From Polyporus tsugae (Eukaryota; Basidiomycota; Agaricomycetes; Polyporales; Polyporaceae), in contig JAHRBS010000007.1 of assembly GCA_024305745.1 (NCBI GenBank), forward strand, positions 3,951,776 to 4,015,775: a DNA stretch of 64,000 nucleotides. The letters are read 5' to 3'. The position numbers and the translations under genes are program-made. How positions within the stretch are numbered: position 1 is the stretch's first letter; the number at the start of each line of letters is the position of its first letter. The notes beneath the pieces were generated by a model. It saw nothing but the letters and a program-made list of their open reading frames with translations, was not told the DNA's origin and made no database searches. Below are positions 1 to 11,968 of this stretch, piece after piece.

Positions 1-553
1 CGGTTGTCGGACACGCTTGCGAGAGTACATTTAGACTTCGGTTACGGTCGACGCAGCGGCCCATTTGCAATTAAGTGACTGCGGCGGGCCCCAAGTTCGG
101 TGAGAACGTTTGGTTGCCCGAAAGCGGAAGTCGCGTGTGCATAGTTGGTAGAGCAGTACAGTATTCGTATTCGATGCAAACGATATACTTGTTGTGAAAC
201 CTAACTCGAGGTCATGATAATTTAGCCTCCTTCCCAACTCGTAAACGTAACGTGCCGGAGACAATCTCACGAGCGGATTTCAAGGCTGCCATGCCAGCGT
301 GGCAGCAGGTCAGCAGGTTCAAGCTCACAACTTTGGTTGAGAGGGAGCCATCTTGTTGTGGACTCCCGTCATGCACAACCGTCCGTTCGTGACGTCCCAT
401 ATCTATCAGCGCAGAGATTGACAGATGCAGTCAGCCCTTACTGGGAAAGATAAGTAAAGAGAAGAACGAGGTCTCACCTCCGTAACCGCCGAAACCGTTC
501 GCGCGCCAAACGAGACGGTTGTATTGACCATCTCAATCTTCGCGCCCCTGTCG
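1..553 (-). repeat. Left arm of a 550-bp inverted duplication
   Basis: The reverse complement of this stretch matches 17805-18355 almost base for base, with only scattered substitutions and a few small indels. It covers exon 4, the last intron and exon 5 of the thioesterase gene at 325-1245 plus about 320 bp of 3' flank. Similarity stops abruptly just upstream of exon 4, so the copied piece is a 3' gene fragment and not a whole gene. The repeat runs off the left edge of the window, so its true end is unknown. Confidence 0.9.
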
Positions 554-1245
554 AACGCGGAAAACGATGAGAAGCAGGGTTCAGGGACGGGTTCAAGGGC
601 GACCTGACAAACACACTACTGACTGTGGCACAGGGGCATGGAAGGTCGTGTTCAGCGCTTGAGACACGAAGTCGAAGTGCTTGGCGGTGTACATGCCAAG
701 GGCGGCCAACGCCATCGAGGAACAGCTGGAAATCGCACTCGGTGAGCATCAGGAGTAGTGCAAGTAAATGGGCCGAGATCCGACACGGCTGCGGATATAA
801 GCGGGAAGCCCATATGATGATGACGAGGAAGAACAAGACGCACACGTCAATAAGGAAGACGGCACACCCTCCGTGCATCGTTCCGTTCAGATTGACCATA
901 TCTGTTGGGCCATCCAGCGAAGCGTATGGCACAAGGATTTGCAGGCGGAGGGCGTTACGACATGAGTCCGTTAATTCCGGGCGAGCCTCGTGCAAGATGG
1001 TTGGGATTGCCGCGGCAGAGGCGGTGCGTACCTTCGTCGACGGTGAGCTCGAGTGTGACCTTGCAATGCGTCTTCCCATCCTTATCTCGCCTATACACCG
1101 CTGCCTCCTTCAGCTTGAGCCTCCTTGTTACCGATTGCGCGAAGCCTTCGGCGTCGATGAGGAGGTTTGAGTAGCTGGTTATCTGGTCCTTCAGGTCCTG
1201 GGTGAAGTCGCCCGTCCAGACGATGTCGCCCGTGTCCGACGTCAT
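325..1245 (-). CDS. Hotdog-fold acyl-CoA thioesterase (PaaI/THEM2-like), copy 1, intact
   Basis: Five exons read on the minus strand: 1245-1032, 901-844, 725-624, 547-478 and 402-325, giving about 173 residues. All introns are GT-AG, and the phases and the lengths of exons 2-4 (58, 102, 70 bp) are the same as in the copies at 28739 and 35099. Exon 2 carries the family signature: an Asn, then MHGG, then an Asp in FLID, corresponding to the catalytic Asn and Asp of THEM2-type thioesterases. The later block SFGART and the ending VHNKMAP are shared by all copies. Family members hydrolyse acyl-CoA thioesters as oligomers; the substrate here is unknown. The start is the first ATG (1245), since no ATG precedes it in frame. 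No disabling change is seen. Exons 4-5 are duplicated in inverse orientation at 17.8 kb. Confidence 0.8.
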
Positions 1246-1438
1246 GTCAGTGACAGAGAAGTACAAGTCGACTCAGAGAGCGTGTGGAACGGATGAAGGG
1301 GGCCAAGGCGGCATCGTCGAGATTGTGTCTGTGGACGTTCGGGACACTCGCAAAGTGGCACTGGTCGTCGGCAGTACGAGTTTGCCGGCCCGGCTCCAGT
1401 CGAGTTCGCTTCGCAAAATGTAAACCCGCTGCTTCCTC

Positions 1439-2943
1439 TCATGCGGGGAGCCCCGTCATGATCGGTTTCCTCAAAATGAGTTTGTATGGTAGCTCTACTT
1501 CTAATTGCTTTCTGCTCGTACAAGACAATCCGCGTGCTACAGTGCCTGCTGCAGACGCTGCGATGAGCAACTTCTTCCGACTCCGTTCAAAGTCGTCCGG
1601 CCTCAATATGACGTATGTCGCTGCAGGTACGCCCTCGATCCCCCCAAACCCCATCTCAATCACGTTCAGGGCATCCTGCATAGACTCGGGCCTATCGGGC
1701 ATGCCATATCAGCCACCACACACCATGCGGTCGGGAGCACGGAGGAAAAGGAAGACGACATACTTCGCCGTTCCGAGACTGAGTGCGCCTTTCCAATTAT
1801 TACGGAACGCCTCCTCCTTCTGGAAGCGTTGTGCGAGAAGCGGAACCACCGGTTGAAGGCCGACGCTTGTGAGTGCGTAGTCGTTTATTATGTCTTCATT
1901 GCGTGCACCCAGGAGCTGTGCGAACGATTCGGAACAGGCTAGATGAAAACGCGGGGAAGACCTCACGAAACTTTTAATATCGCCACGGAGAAGATCCCGG
2001 ACCTATCCTTGCCGGCTGCACGGAGAAACGGGGGTAAGGTACCCGCGAAACGCAGAGGAGCGTGAGGCGCTGATAGGTGCAATGAATGAGGCATGCTTGA
2101 TCGGGATGGTCACGAAGGTGGACGGCCACTTGCTCTAGGACGGGTCCAGTGGTTTTCAGGATGCGGGCATACAATTTTTGAACGTCTGCGCGGACCACAC
2201 ACGATAAGTCGGGCGCTGAGGGAGGAGAATACGAATACCGTTTCACTTACATCGGCTTCGTCGTCGGAAGATTCCTGTAACCTGCGCGGGCCGCATGTCG
2301 TGTCGTTCCGCTCCCAGAATCCGGTGACCCTCAACACCGCACGAAACGGACGTACTGTTTGGCAATGCCCACCGGGTCCAACGCCTCTTCTGGGGTCGAC
2401 GCTCTCACAAACTCCACGCCATCGACGGTCGGTGTCACGGTGTTGTACTTCTTGATCTCCACCTCCGCCCTGAGACCGAAAGACTTTCTTAATTCCGTCT
2501 GCTCGACACCCTCTTCCGATTCTGCGCGACGGCTCCCCGGATCGGAAGAGGAACAAAGGCCTCACGCGCGTGTTGCCCGCCGCGGAGGTCGCGTACCCGG
2601 CGCCAGAATCTCGGAGGTTGACGATGTCTTCGATATCGACGAAGGGCGGGGAGGAGGAGAGCGTCGCTTTGACGATCTCGGGGTCGACGGTCGGGAAGGA
2701 AGGAAACTCGGTGTTTGTACCGGTCGAAGCCAGAGAGGGAAGCAGGACGCAAGCTGCCGGGTCGAAGCAGGCGCGATCGGTGGGTACAGTAAGAACAGGA
2801 AGCAAGGCACAATCGGCTGAGGCTGAGGATGAGAGCGAGCTTGAGCTAATCAACTCGTGCTGCACCGGCCGGGCGGTACGGTTGGGTGGCCGAGCTCGGA
2901 TTCTTTCCAAGGCCAGCAGAGAACGAGATGGCAAGTTGGACAT
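1439..2943 (-). pseudogene. Fungal tyrosine/serine phosphatase (Y_phosphatase3-type), decayed
   Basis: Blocks on the minus strand follow the order of the fungal tyrosine-phosphatase family: an N-terminal VDIEDIVNLRDSG and LFLFRSGEPSR block (about 2530-2700), then VEIKKY and VDGVEFV (about 2400-2480), the catalytic loop start LIHCT (about 2085) with its remainder GKDRSGIF at about 2000, then NDYALTSVGLQP (about 1860) and the terminal PESMQDALNVIEMGFGG block (about 1625-1685). Known members are cytosolic dual-specificity phosphatases using a Cys-x5-Arg loop. A one-base insertion near 2530 shifts frame between the RSGEPSR and VEIKKY blocks, and no splice donor can be seen after LIHCT, so the catalytic loop can no longer be joined. 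The intron before PESMQ (GTATGT to GATAG) is still perfect. I read this as a recent pseudogene; sequencing error cannot be excluded. Confidence 0.65.
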
Positions 2944-5834
2944 GGGTATGTCTGCTCCCGGCCGATGAATGCGGGACCTTTGTCGATGCGAAAGTGAGCA
3001 AGAGCAGAACTCATGAGTGGGCTGGTTGTCGACACGAGTGATGCCGCAGTGATCCTATGATACCGCAGGACGCAGAGAGAGATTACACCGAAACAAGCCA
3101 GCGAGATTTGATAGCGTTGACCAGCAGCGAGTACAGCCCGAACGAAGAGGAGAGATGTCTGGTCAAGGCGTTGGAAGAAAGTTGGGCATGAAGCTTGCAC
3201 GATCCACGCCGGACGCGTCGTGGCTGGGCGCCATCAGGACGGCTGTTGTCCGGAAAGCGCCGTAAGACCTTTCCCTTCAACTTGAACCGGCCCACCCACA
3301 GCTGCGTGCGGTGCGAATCGTCACGCTTTCTCTTACTAACATCCCCGCGACCGACATACACATCCTTCATGGCGAATGTGCCCATAGGTAGATCTCTGTG
3401 ACGGACATACCGCACTGCCGATTCTCTTCAAGACGTCTCCAAGCTGTCGAGTCCCCCAAGCTGTCTCCCTTGGCTCAGGTCTGGGTAAGTACAGTCTCCC
3501 GCTCAGTCATTTGTCTTGTACGTTTGATGAGAAGTGAAGGGCTGCGCTGATTGTCGCTTTCATGCCAGGGACCCATGACCAAAGCCGACAAAGTCGAGGC
3601 AACTTCTTCCCTGAGGCCTCAGGCCTCGGACTCACATGAATACGTACCCGGGGATCAAACCCGTTCCGGCCTCTATGTACAACCCTCCGATCCCCGCGCA
3701 ATGTCGTCACATTTGTCATGAGCATTATTGTATTGTATGTCGGGCCACAGTTGTGTGTCTCACCCTCAGTAATGGCCGTTCGTACGGTGACCTACTGTAA
3801 CTGTCCCCCCGAGATAGGTATCTTACCGCACCACCCAGTGCCGGGCCCCGCAGTCCTCCTGGGCACAGCAACGGTCGCAAGAGTACGTCAGGCTCTTCGT
3901 CCAGCCCGACCCAGCTTCAACACGAGGGAGGGGGGCGTGCGATCATCGTGACCTCGCACGTTCGGAATCAGACTGGATCAGTATAACGCAAACGAAGCCA
4001 CGCAGACCCAAGGCCTAGATCACGCCCGGCGCTGTTTCGTGGAAGACCCTGCGCTCCAAAACGACGCCGCCCGCCCAGGTATGCGGTACGGACTGTACAT
4101 GTCATCACGCGAATCGGCAGGCCAGCGAGCTTAAATTTGTGTGTGTGTACCTGGAATTTATATTGTCCATAACTGCGTACGAAGAACCAACATACCCCTT
4201 GGGAAACCTGGGAATGCCGCACACACGAGGCATCATGCATGCTTCCTCGGAGTACTTACATACTTCGAACGAAGACTCCCACCGAAACCGTGGCCCTCTC
4301 GTAAGCACGCACAAGTTTGCCTTTGGGTGTTGCAACCGTGACTGTCTGTTGGTGTTTGACGAGAGCTGCGTGCGCCATCCATCACCCCGAGCTCAGCGCC
4401 CTGCTCGCCTGCTGACTTGCGGCAGCTACGGAGGACGCTGTATCAGTGATTCGCTCCTCCACTGCTGATGGCGGTTTCGCGCATCCAGCCTCGTTAGTGT
4501 CTCTCGCTTGCAGGGGGCCAGAGCGTGCTGAGAACGTTAACGACGTACTCTAGTGGAAATTACGTGCCTCTCGCAACTGTCTCCCAAGCTTCCCGCCGAC
4601 GTCGACTAAATCGCGCCTACTTCGGGGTGCAGGTGTGGCCTTCTGTGATTGTGATTGGGGGGGGGGGGGGGGGGGGTTCCTCGCTGCGACGTCAGCATAT
4701 GGCCACGAGCTCTTCACGTACGTACTTACGTGTGTGTACGCAGCGAGAGAAACATGAAACGAGGCCGAATCACCGTGAACTGCGTATTCATCATAGCCGC
4801 TCACAGCCCGTCGCATGTTGAACATGTTCAGGAAGGGTTTTTTCGACTCCGAATTTGAGCTTCGAGCTTCCGTGAATGCGAATTCGGAGCGCGCCCGCGA
4901 AGCAACGGACATCGCCTGCGTGGTGGAGATGCCAGCGCCCAGTAACTTACTGTACTAGTACCAACCGTGCTTACTACTTCTGATAAGTAAGTTAGTTTTG
5001 AACTTTTGAGCTTTGCCGCAGAGATCTCGGCCCCTCCTCCACTGATCCTGATCCTGATCTGTGATCTGTGTACTTCGACGCAGGAACGGTTTCCTTTTGC
5101 GATGTCGAGATGGTTCCGAGCGACGGCATTTCAACTCGTGCCCGGGTCTGAACGTCGAACGTCCGGGCCCCCACAGGCATAAGTCAGTAACTTATCATAC
5201 TGTATGATAATGTAGGCTCCCCACCCCCATCCCGTCCCTTACCCGATATGGCTCCCGCCAGCCTGTGGAGTGACGTTTGGATTAAGTAGTCTCCGTTGCT
5301 GGTGGCGTCCTGGGGCTGGGGCTGGGGCTGGGGGGGGGGGGGGCTCGATCGAATCAGAATCACACCCACCACCAAGTCAAGTCGCCAAGCCACAGCCATC
5401 AAACAAAGAAAGGATCGGGACGCGACGTCGAAATCGTCGATCGTCACTGGTCAGTCAGTCGACCATCGGAACCCAGGTACCCACCAGCTGAGCTCAGTGA
5501 GGGAGGGCACGGGACGCGGCGAAGCGAGTTGCCAGGGCCCCGCCCCGCCCCGCGTTCCCGGAATGGCGTGCGCCGCTCCGTTAGTGCGACAGGTCGGGCA
5601 GATGTTGGAAGAGCGTGTGGCGTCCATCCACGGGTAAGTAAGTGGAAGTGGCAGAGTGGACGCTGATGGCGTGAACGTTGATGGGATTGTGCAAAGCTGT
5701 CCGCGCAAGCGGTAACTTTGCTACCGAGTACTAAGTTTAAGTTACGGTACGCTTGCGAGTGTACAGTACAGATGGGAGTCAGGACGAAGGGCGAGCGTCA
5801 CCATGGCATGAGGGAGACGGACAAGCGGGCTCGC
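2944..5834. other. Intergenic, no supported gene
   Basis: No reading frame in this stretch shows a recognisable domain, family motif or consistent intron structure. It holds a G20 homopolymer at 4657-4676 and a (GGGGCT)-type run ending in G13 at 5331-5343. Short TACTGTACTAGTAC-like and GTAAGTAAG-like strings recur. I see nothing else. Confidence 0.5.
4657..4676 (+). repeat. Poly-G tract, 20 nt
   Basis: Uninterrupted run of twenty G. Similar tracts lie at 5331-5343 (13), 7038-7046 (9), 13281-13290 (10), 13626-13645 (20) and 38358-38373 (16). Exact lengths of such homopolymers are often unreliable in assemblies. Confidence 0.9.
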
Positions 5835-5887
5835 GAGGGTTGTTGTGAACAGTGACTGGCTGATGGGACGGCACTAGTACTGGCGGT

Positions 5888-5994
5888 GTAATGCGAAATC
5901 CGAAGCACGGAGGTCTGAGCGAGGTCAGGAAGCGAATCCGCCGGGCACGACATGACGCCTTGCAAGCAGACGGAGTCGAAACAGAGAGAAGAAC
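5888..5994 (+). repeat. Left arm of second inverted repeat pair
   Basis: This stretch aligns to the reverse complement of 14491-14611 with several short gaps. Shared blocks include TAATGCGAAATCCG, AAGCACGGAGGT, GGGCACGACATGACGCC and a block ending GTCGAAACAGAGAG. Weaker similarity (GCGGGCTCG...CGCGAGGG) continues upstream to about 5835. No coding capacity is visible. It may be a dispersed non-autonomous repeat. Confidence 0.7.
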
Positions 5995-6000
5995 GGGACG

Positions 6001-9000
6001 ATGAAGTGACCGTCGACGCGGCGGCTAACGTAAGTAACGGGTTGTGATGAACGTGTTTACTGAACGTAAGAGAAGCTGTGTTCCGAGTCTCTCGCTATGC
6101 TGTGCCGGCGGTAGTAGCGCCCTGATCCTGGAGGACCAAAGACTAAATCCGTACGCGTGCTTCAACTCTCACTGGCTGCTCCGAGTGTGGGGGAGCTAGC
6201 TGGACCCCACCCCAACAGTCAAGATCTGTCCAGCTCACCCGCAGATGTCGATGAAGACTACAGTACGATGACGACGAGCACACCGCCGCCAACACCGATG
6301 TCGCTTGCCGATGGGGCGTCGTGTCTACCAGACGTATGGTCCTGCCCGTACGCGTATCTCGCGGTCTGGATGAGTCCAAGACGCCCCGCGTAAGGATATC
6401 AGTACGACCGAGATGACTGGATCTGTGTGCCAGGGACGTGTTACTAGTTAGCACTAAGTAGCACTAGTGCCAGTCTAATGGCTGTCGAAACAAGTAGTAT
6501 TGATGCCGCACAAGTCCAGGGGGAGGCAAAGTGCCGCGGCAGCTAAATTTGGCTGAGATTCGAGCGATCGTGCCACTGCAAGCTGCTACAGTTACAGTAC
6601 AGTACAGTACCGTGTCCTCGAGGCCCGGGAGAGCGCCAAGTAAGCAGCGTTTACGGTACATCCGCCCAACGTGTCGACAGACACCGAGTTTCAAAATCAC
6701 AACGAAGCTTGTTCTGGCCAGCACCTGCCAGCACCTAGTACTAGCAGCGAGCGTGGCAGAACGGCGAGCACAAAAAGGAAAGCATGACGTCAAACAACGG
6801 AGGCATTTGCCAGGGAACGGCGTACCGATGTCAATGGGTGCGGATCCCGCACGTCACTCGCGCTGCGTATACGTATAGCAGGCAAAGTATACGGACGACG
6901 TAACGCCGCACGATGACGAAAGAGGCCTGGGGAGCGCTGGAAAATCAGCGGTATTCACTTGGACAGCTATCACGGCGCGCACAGAGCGTGCTTGCCTTAG
7001 CAGCCTTACTCGCCCGGCGCCTTGGCTCGATGCCAGAGGGGGGGGGGTTAACTTCCGACATCGCACACACAGAGTGACGGTCTGCGCGTAATCGTGTTCT
7101 GAATAGAATCCGAACGCTAGCTGATCAGGGTATAGTATTTTCGAACGCAGGCGCGAGAACATCAGAAGGGGGCGCTCGAGGCCCGACCGTGAGATTGGAA
7201 GACTGTCGGCACGAGTTCGGCGTGTGGGAGGCAGGCCGGACAAACGTAGGAAAGCGTCGACGGTGCGCAGGGAGAATGCATCTCAGAGAGCACGGCTATG
7301 TAGCTGAGTCGTAGGAAGAGAAGGACGGAGTAAGTTGCCGGCGCGGTGGCAGGAACCTGACGGCATCCGAGGCATGTGATACGAACACTGGGTCGGGCAA
7401 GGGACAAGGTTACGTCTTGCAACCTGGACGAGAACAAGGACGCAGATCGAGCTTGGTATTATTAGAGGGGGAGGTAGGGTTTGACGGGGAGAGGTTGCGT
7501 GGCAGCGGAGGATGGTCGTGCGCAATCGCCGAGGATAGTGGAAAGAAGAAGGCGTCCGAGTCGGCCACGTCCCAGTGCTTGTTGGTCGCAAAGCCGAGGG
7601 ATGAGACGAGATGGGTGGGTGTGTTCGTGATTCTGGGCCGCGATGATCAATGAAACCGGGGCGATTGGGCGGGCGATGGAGAGGAAGGGCTTCTGGGTTC
7701 GAGAATGCGGCGTCTGCCGGACCGACATGGGTGAGGACGTGGAACGTGGGAGGCGACGGCGGGCGGCAGAAACTACTAGCAGAAACATTGATGAGCAGAG
7801 TGAGACCCTCTTGGGCAGCGGGCCAAGAGGAAACTCGCAAGGACGTCGGCATTAGGAACAAGAGAGCGTTGGCAACCAGGAGCGCGACGGCGGCGGCACG
7901 GAAATCCGCCGAGCACGCACCACAGGCAGGTCGTGCTTCGTAATTGCGGGAATTCACCGGCGGCGGTCTGTCGGTCACTTGAACAACCAGACGCGCGCGA
8001 GCCTCGCCCTCGGTGAACAAAATGATCCAAGCGGAGTGTAGTTGCAACACAGAGACGTAAGTACAGATCAAGAGTGACTGAGCGTTCAGTTGGGGGAACC
8101 ATATTGACCTGAGACACGATTGTAGCTGCGGTCGACGGACGAGCACCCGTCTGATCTGTGTGAGAACCGGTGAGTAAGAGTCCCGCGAAGGCAGAGTAGC
8201 CAGCCATTCGAGGGTCGGGCGGCGTGGGTCGGGAGAAGACGTCTAAATGGACAGCGAATGAGCTGGGCGTAAAAGCGAGGAGCGGGCTGGACTGTGGACG
8301 TACGGTTAATGACGATCACCAAATTGCTCCATTGGGCCCGTACGGGCAACCAGACGCAGTCAACGAGCGAGGGGTGATCAGGGTACAAGCGTGCTGGACA
8401 GCCAAGTATCGGGGGTCGGTGTCTAGGAGAGGTGACCGCAGGAATGAATTCGGAGTGGAGAGCATGGGGGCAGCGTCCGCTTGGCAGTCTGGATGGAGGT
8501 GCGCAGAGATGCGCCCAAGAGGAGCATCTGTGACGACCGACCGGGTCCGAGAAGGTGGAGACGAGGCTCGAGATTTGGATGAGTGCAGACGGATCTGGTG
8601 CCGTGATCACTTACTTACTGCGAATGATCTCGAGCGGGGTGGAGATGAGATGAACACGACTTGTGGGATGCGGAGTTCAGCACGCTCAAGCTCGATCACA
8701 TGGAGGAGAGTACGAGGATCAATGCGACCTGAAGGCGGGCAGTTCGGAACTGCAGTGTACAAGCATGTACGCGTACTGTAGAGACTATTCTGGGTTGTAT
8801 GTTTGCAGCGTTTCAACGGACAACTTTCAACCGGTACGGATCACAGTCGGGTGGCTGTGAGGGCGCGGGCGCTGGGACGAGAAGTGAGCAAAATGGAAAG
8901 GAAGCGCAAAGGCGGGAGTGGGAAGGCAAGATGAACGGAACATGGAGATGGTCGGTGCAGAGGCTGTTGTCGGAGAGTGGTCGCGCAGCAGGGCAGAGAG

Positions 9001-9846
9001 AAGGGAGATAGGACGGATGAGATTGGGTTACGATGATGACATAGCGCAAGCGGGTCTGAGGGGCTATGGATCTGGGTGGAGGGGGGTGGAGGGCAAGAAG
9101 GGGTGGTGATGTGGTAAGTCGGGTAAAGCGGGTGTCAAAAGAGAGATTTAGCGAGAAGAGGTTGAAGGACGTGGGGGAAGAAAGGAGAATAAATTTAGAC
9201 GGCTGAGGTCGGACGGGGGGAATAATCAGATTAGAGGACGACGACTGGAGGAGGGTGGTCAGGCGAGGAGGAATACGGAGTAAAGTCGGAGCGGGAAGGG
9301 GGAAAGAAGGGGAGCGATGAGAAGGATATTGGTGGCGAGGAAACGATGATGGACGGTTGGTTGCTGGCTGGGGGACTCTGGGAGGCGATGGGGGGGGCAA
9401 AGTCGGAGGCGCGGGCGGTGGTTGCCGGTGGGTCAAGAGTAACGTGGTGATCCAATACGATGATGCATGCATGTGAAGATGGGGAGGAGGGGGGGCGACT
9501 GCAGCCGGGGGAGGTGGGAGCGGGCGAGGAGACAAGAGCGAGCGGCAAAGAGCGCAGATTGTCCAGCGTGTGCGTGTCCGATTCGAAAGAATCAACCGCT
9601 CGGTGGGAACGCGACCCTGACGTCGCGACCGGACGCTGGCTGGAGGACGACGCTAGCTATACTGGCGATGGTCGGGGCAGGCGCAATACGCGAGGGCGGG
9701 GGGTGTACTTAGCAACGGCGCGATGGGCTTTGTTTTGTCGGGAGGAGATGGGATTGGCGGGGCGGCGGCGGAGGGGGCCCGGAGTGGCCGGGGGAGGGGA
9801 GAGTTACCAAAAAAGGGGAAACTGGCCGGGCTGGGCCGAGGAGTAG
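6001..9846. other. Intergenic, no supported gene
   Basis: Long open frames on the minus strand (about 7.3-9.6 kb) are proline/serine/threonine-rich translations of purine-biased DNA and show no domain. The plus strand of 8.8-9.8 kb is strongly G-rich with GGAGG-type repeats, which makes such frames stay open by composition alone. I see no RNA gene. Confidence 0.5.
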
Positions 9847-9849
9847 ATA

Positions 9850-10417
9850 TATGGCCGGGCTCTGGGAGGCACAGCTGGAGCTCGCCCTCTCGCCGTCGCA
9901 TGGTTCTCGTCTGAAGGCTCCGCCCTCGCATCCCGCCCTCCCGTCCTGCTCCTTCTTCCCGCCCAGCCCTTAGCCGTCACAAGGATACCGCCTGGAGTAC
10001 GTCCCTCGCTTCACAATGCCCGACATTGACCTTATCGTCCCCATTTGCAGATCTCGCGACCCTTGCCGGCTTCTCTCTACCCGCCCTCCCCCATCACAAG
10101 CAAGACTACCCGCCCTTCAAACGACTTCCTCCCTTGTTAGTCCGCTCGAGTATCACTCGCGACTAGCTTTGCCCTCGCCCCCCCCCCGCCATCGACCGCC
10201 GAATACCGCCCCCTGCTTCTCCCCCCCCCCTCCGCCCCGCCCTCGAGATAAGTCGGATTCCGCTGATTCTATCGCGTACCCGTCTTCTCGCCCCCGCTTC
10301 CTCCTCCCCGTCCACGACCTGCTGTGAAACGTCCCTCCACTCTCTATAGACGGTTCCCGCTGTATCCTCCGCATCGCCACTTGCAGATCCCCCATCATCC
10401 ACTGTATCCTTACTACA
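9850..10417 (+). promoter_or_regulatory. Pyrimidine-rich promoter/5' leader of the bHLH gene
   Basis: Upstream of the ATG at 10418 the plus strand becomes strongly C/T-rich, a common feature of fungal promoters and leaders. A possible TATA-like string lies at 9847-9851. An ATG at 10016 opens a 103-codon frame that ends at 10327, before the main start; if transcription begins upstream of it, this would be an upstream ORF. Some of the leader may be intronic. No start site can be placed from sequence alone. Confidence 0.4.
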
Positions 10418-11968
10418 ATGGCCCTTCCTCTCGCTATCCCTGACTCGCCCTCCTCCGCCAACTCCCCCTCCGCCGGTAACTCCCCCTCCTCCACCGATAC
10501 CTCCAACGGCCCTCGCACACCCGTTGAACCCGATCACTCTGTTCAAACTCTCGCCCTCCCCCCGCCCGTCGACGGCGCTGCCCCTGCTCAGAGCACCTCG
10601 ACCAGCACTGCTCAGCCTAAGCGCAAGCCCAGCAGGCGCGCCAACACCGCAGAGCGCAGGGCAACTCACAACGCCGTTGAGCGCGCCCGTCGCGAGACCC
10701 TCAACGGTCGTTTCTTGGTACGTCCTCTTTTTTTCCCCCCTCCGCAGCGCCCTTCTCCCCGCTGACGCCCGTCCTTGCCGGCTCCACAGGATCTCGCTGC
10801 CCTCCTCCCCAACCTCTCCCAGATCCGTCGTCCCTCCAAGTCCTCCATCGTCAACTCCTCCATCGCCCACATCCACGCCTCCCGCAGGCACCGCCTCCTC
10901 GCCGCACGCGAGCTCCGTCTCCTCAAGCTCGAGTCCGACGCCCTCCGCCGCGAACTCAACGAATGGCGCGATCGCTCTGGTCTTCCCCGCGTTGACGAGC
11001 CCGTCCGCGGCGAGGCTTTCCAGATGATCCTCAGCGGTGAGGTCGAGATCATCAGCGCAGGCCCCATCGAGGAGGAGGGAGCTGATGGCGACTACGGCGA
11101 CAACGACTACGGCGATGACGATTTCGCTGGCTCCGTGCAGGGTGGTATGCACCACGACGACCCTATGGATGACATGCGTGCCCCTCTCACCCAACATATG
11201 CCTCTTGCCAAGGCAGGCGACGTCAACCCTTTCGTCCATGGCGTCCCGCAGCGCGCCGGTCTCCAGCTTCAGACCATCCTCCCTCGTCCCGCCACCCATG
11301 GCCAGCACACGCCGATGGTCGTCCAGAGCCCCAGCGCTGTTTCGTTCGACAACCCCGCTATCGCGTCCATGTACGACTCGCACCCCCACGCCGGCAACCA
11401 GATCCACCCCCAGTTCTCTGGTCAGTACATGCAGCACATGAACGGCCACCACGTTCAGGCTGTTTCCGATGACAAGGCCGCGTGGGGTGCTGCCCAGATG
11501 TTCGGTGCGCAGGTTTCCGGCGGGGCTGCCCTCTTCACCCCTCCCACGTCGTCGCATAGCGCTGTGAACGGGTCACAGATGAACGTCAACGTGTCCACCT
11601 CTCAACAGCAGGCCTACCTCCTCAACCTCCAGCGTCAGCAGCTCCTCCAGCAGCAACACCACCAGCGCATGACCGACGACGCTTCCCCTCCATCCGGCCC
11701 CGTCAGTGTCCGCCGCGAGCGCAGCGGCAGCATCAACAGCAACGGTAGCGGATACGGCAGCCCAGCGAGCAACCCTGGCAGCTACGAGATGCCGAGCGTC
11801 ATGAACGCCTCTGCCGTACCGCGGCGCATGGCTGGCCCTGGTGGCGCTAGCTGGGACGACGGCATGAACATGGGTATGGGTGGCATGGGTATGGGCATGA
11901 TGAAGAACGGCGCCATCAGCGTCGGAGGAGGCGGCAACGGTCATGGGTACGCCACCATGATGTTGTAA
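10418..11968 (+). CDS. bHLH transcription factor
   Basis: Two exons, 10418-10717 and 10790-11968, join in frame across a 72-bp GT-AG intron to give about 492 residues. The intron interrupts the bHLH domain. The basic region and helix 1 read ATHNAVERARRETLNGRFL, with the His-Asn...Glu-Arg-x-Arg-Arg pattern typical of E-box (CANNTG) binding bHLH proteins. After the intron the loop and helix 2 follow (DLAALLPNLSQ, then SSIVNSSIAHI), leading into a basic, leucine-containing helix that could extend the dimer interface. The C-terminal half is low-complexity: acidic around residues 205-225, then Gln/His-rich (about 385-410), Ser/Gly-rich, and a final Met/Gly repeat. These look like activation or disordered segments. 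The start has a good context (ACAATGG). It is a nuclear regulator; its targets cannot be told. Codons are C-ending and GC-rich, as expected of an active fungal gene. Confidence 0.9.

Noticed and set aside
955..1266. Thioesterase copy 1 starting at 1266
   Set aside because: The codon there is TTG; the first ATG in frame is at 1245 and the domain is complete from there.
8813..9595. 260-residue Pro/Ser/Thr-rich protein on the minus strand
   Set aside because: Low-complexity translation of G-rich DNA, without domain, intron logic or conserved block.
10163..11557. 464-residue minus-strand frame over the bHLH gene
   Set aside because: It is the complement of a GC-rich coding sequence with third-position bias; the plus-strand product has a clear bHLH domain and a clean intron.
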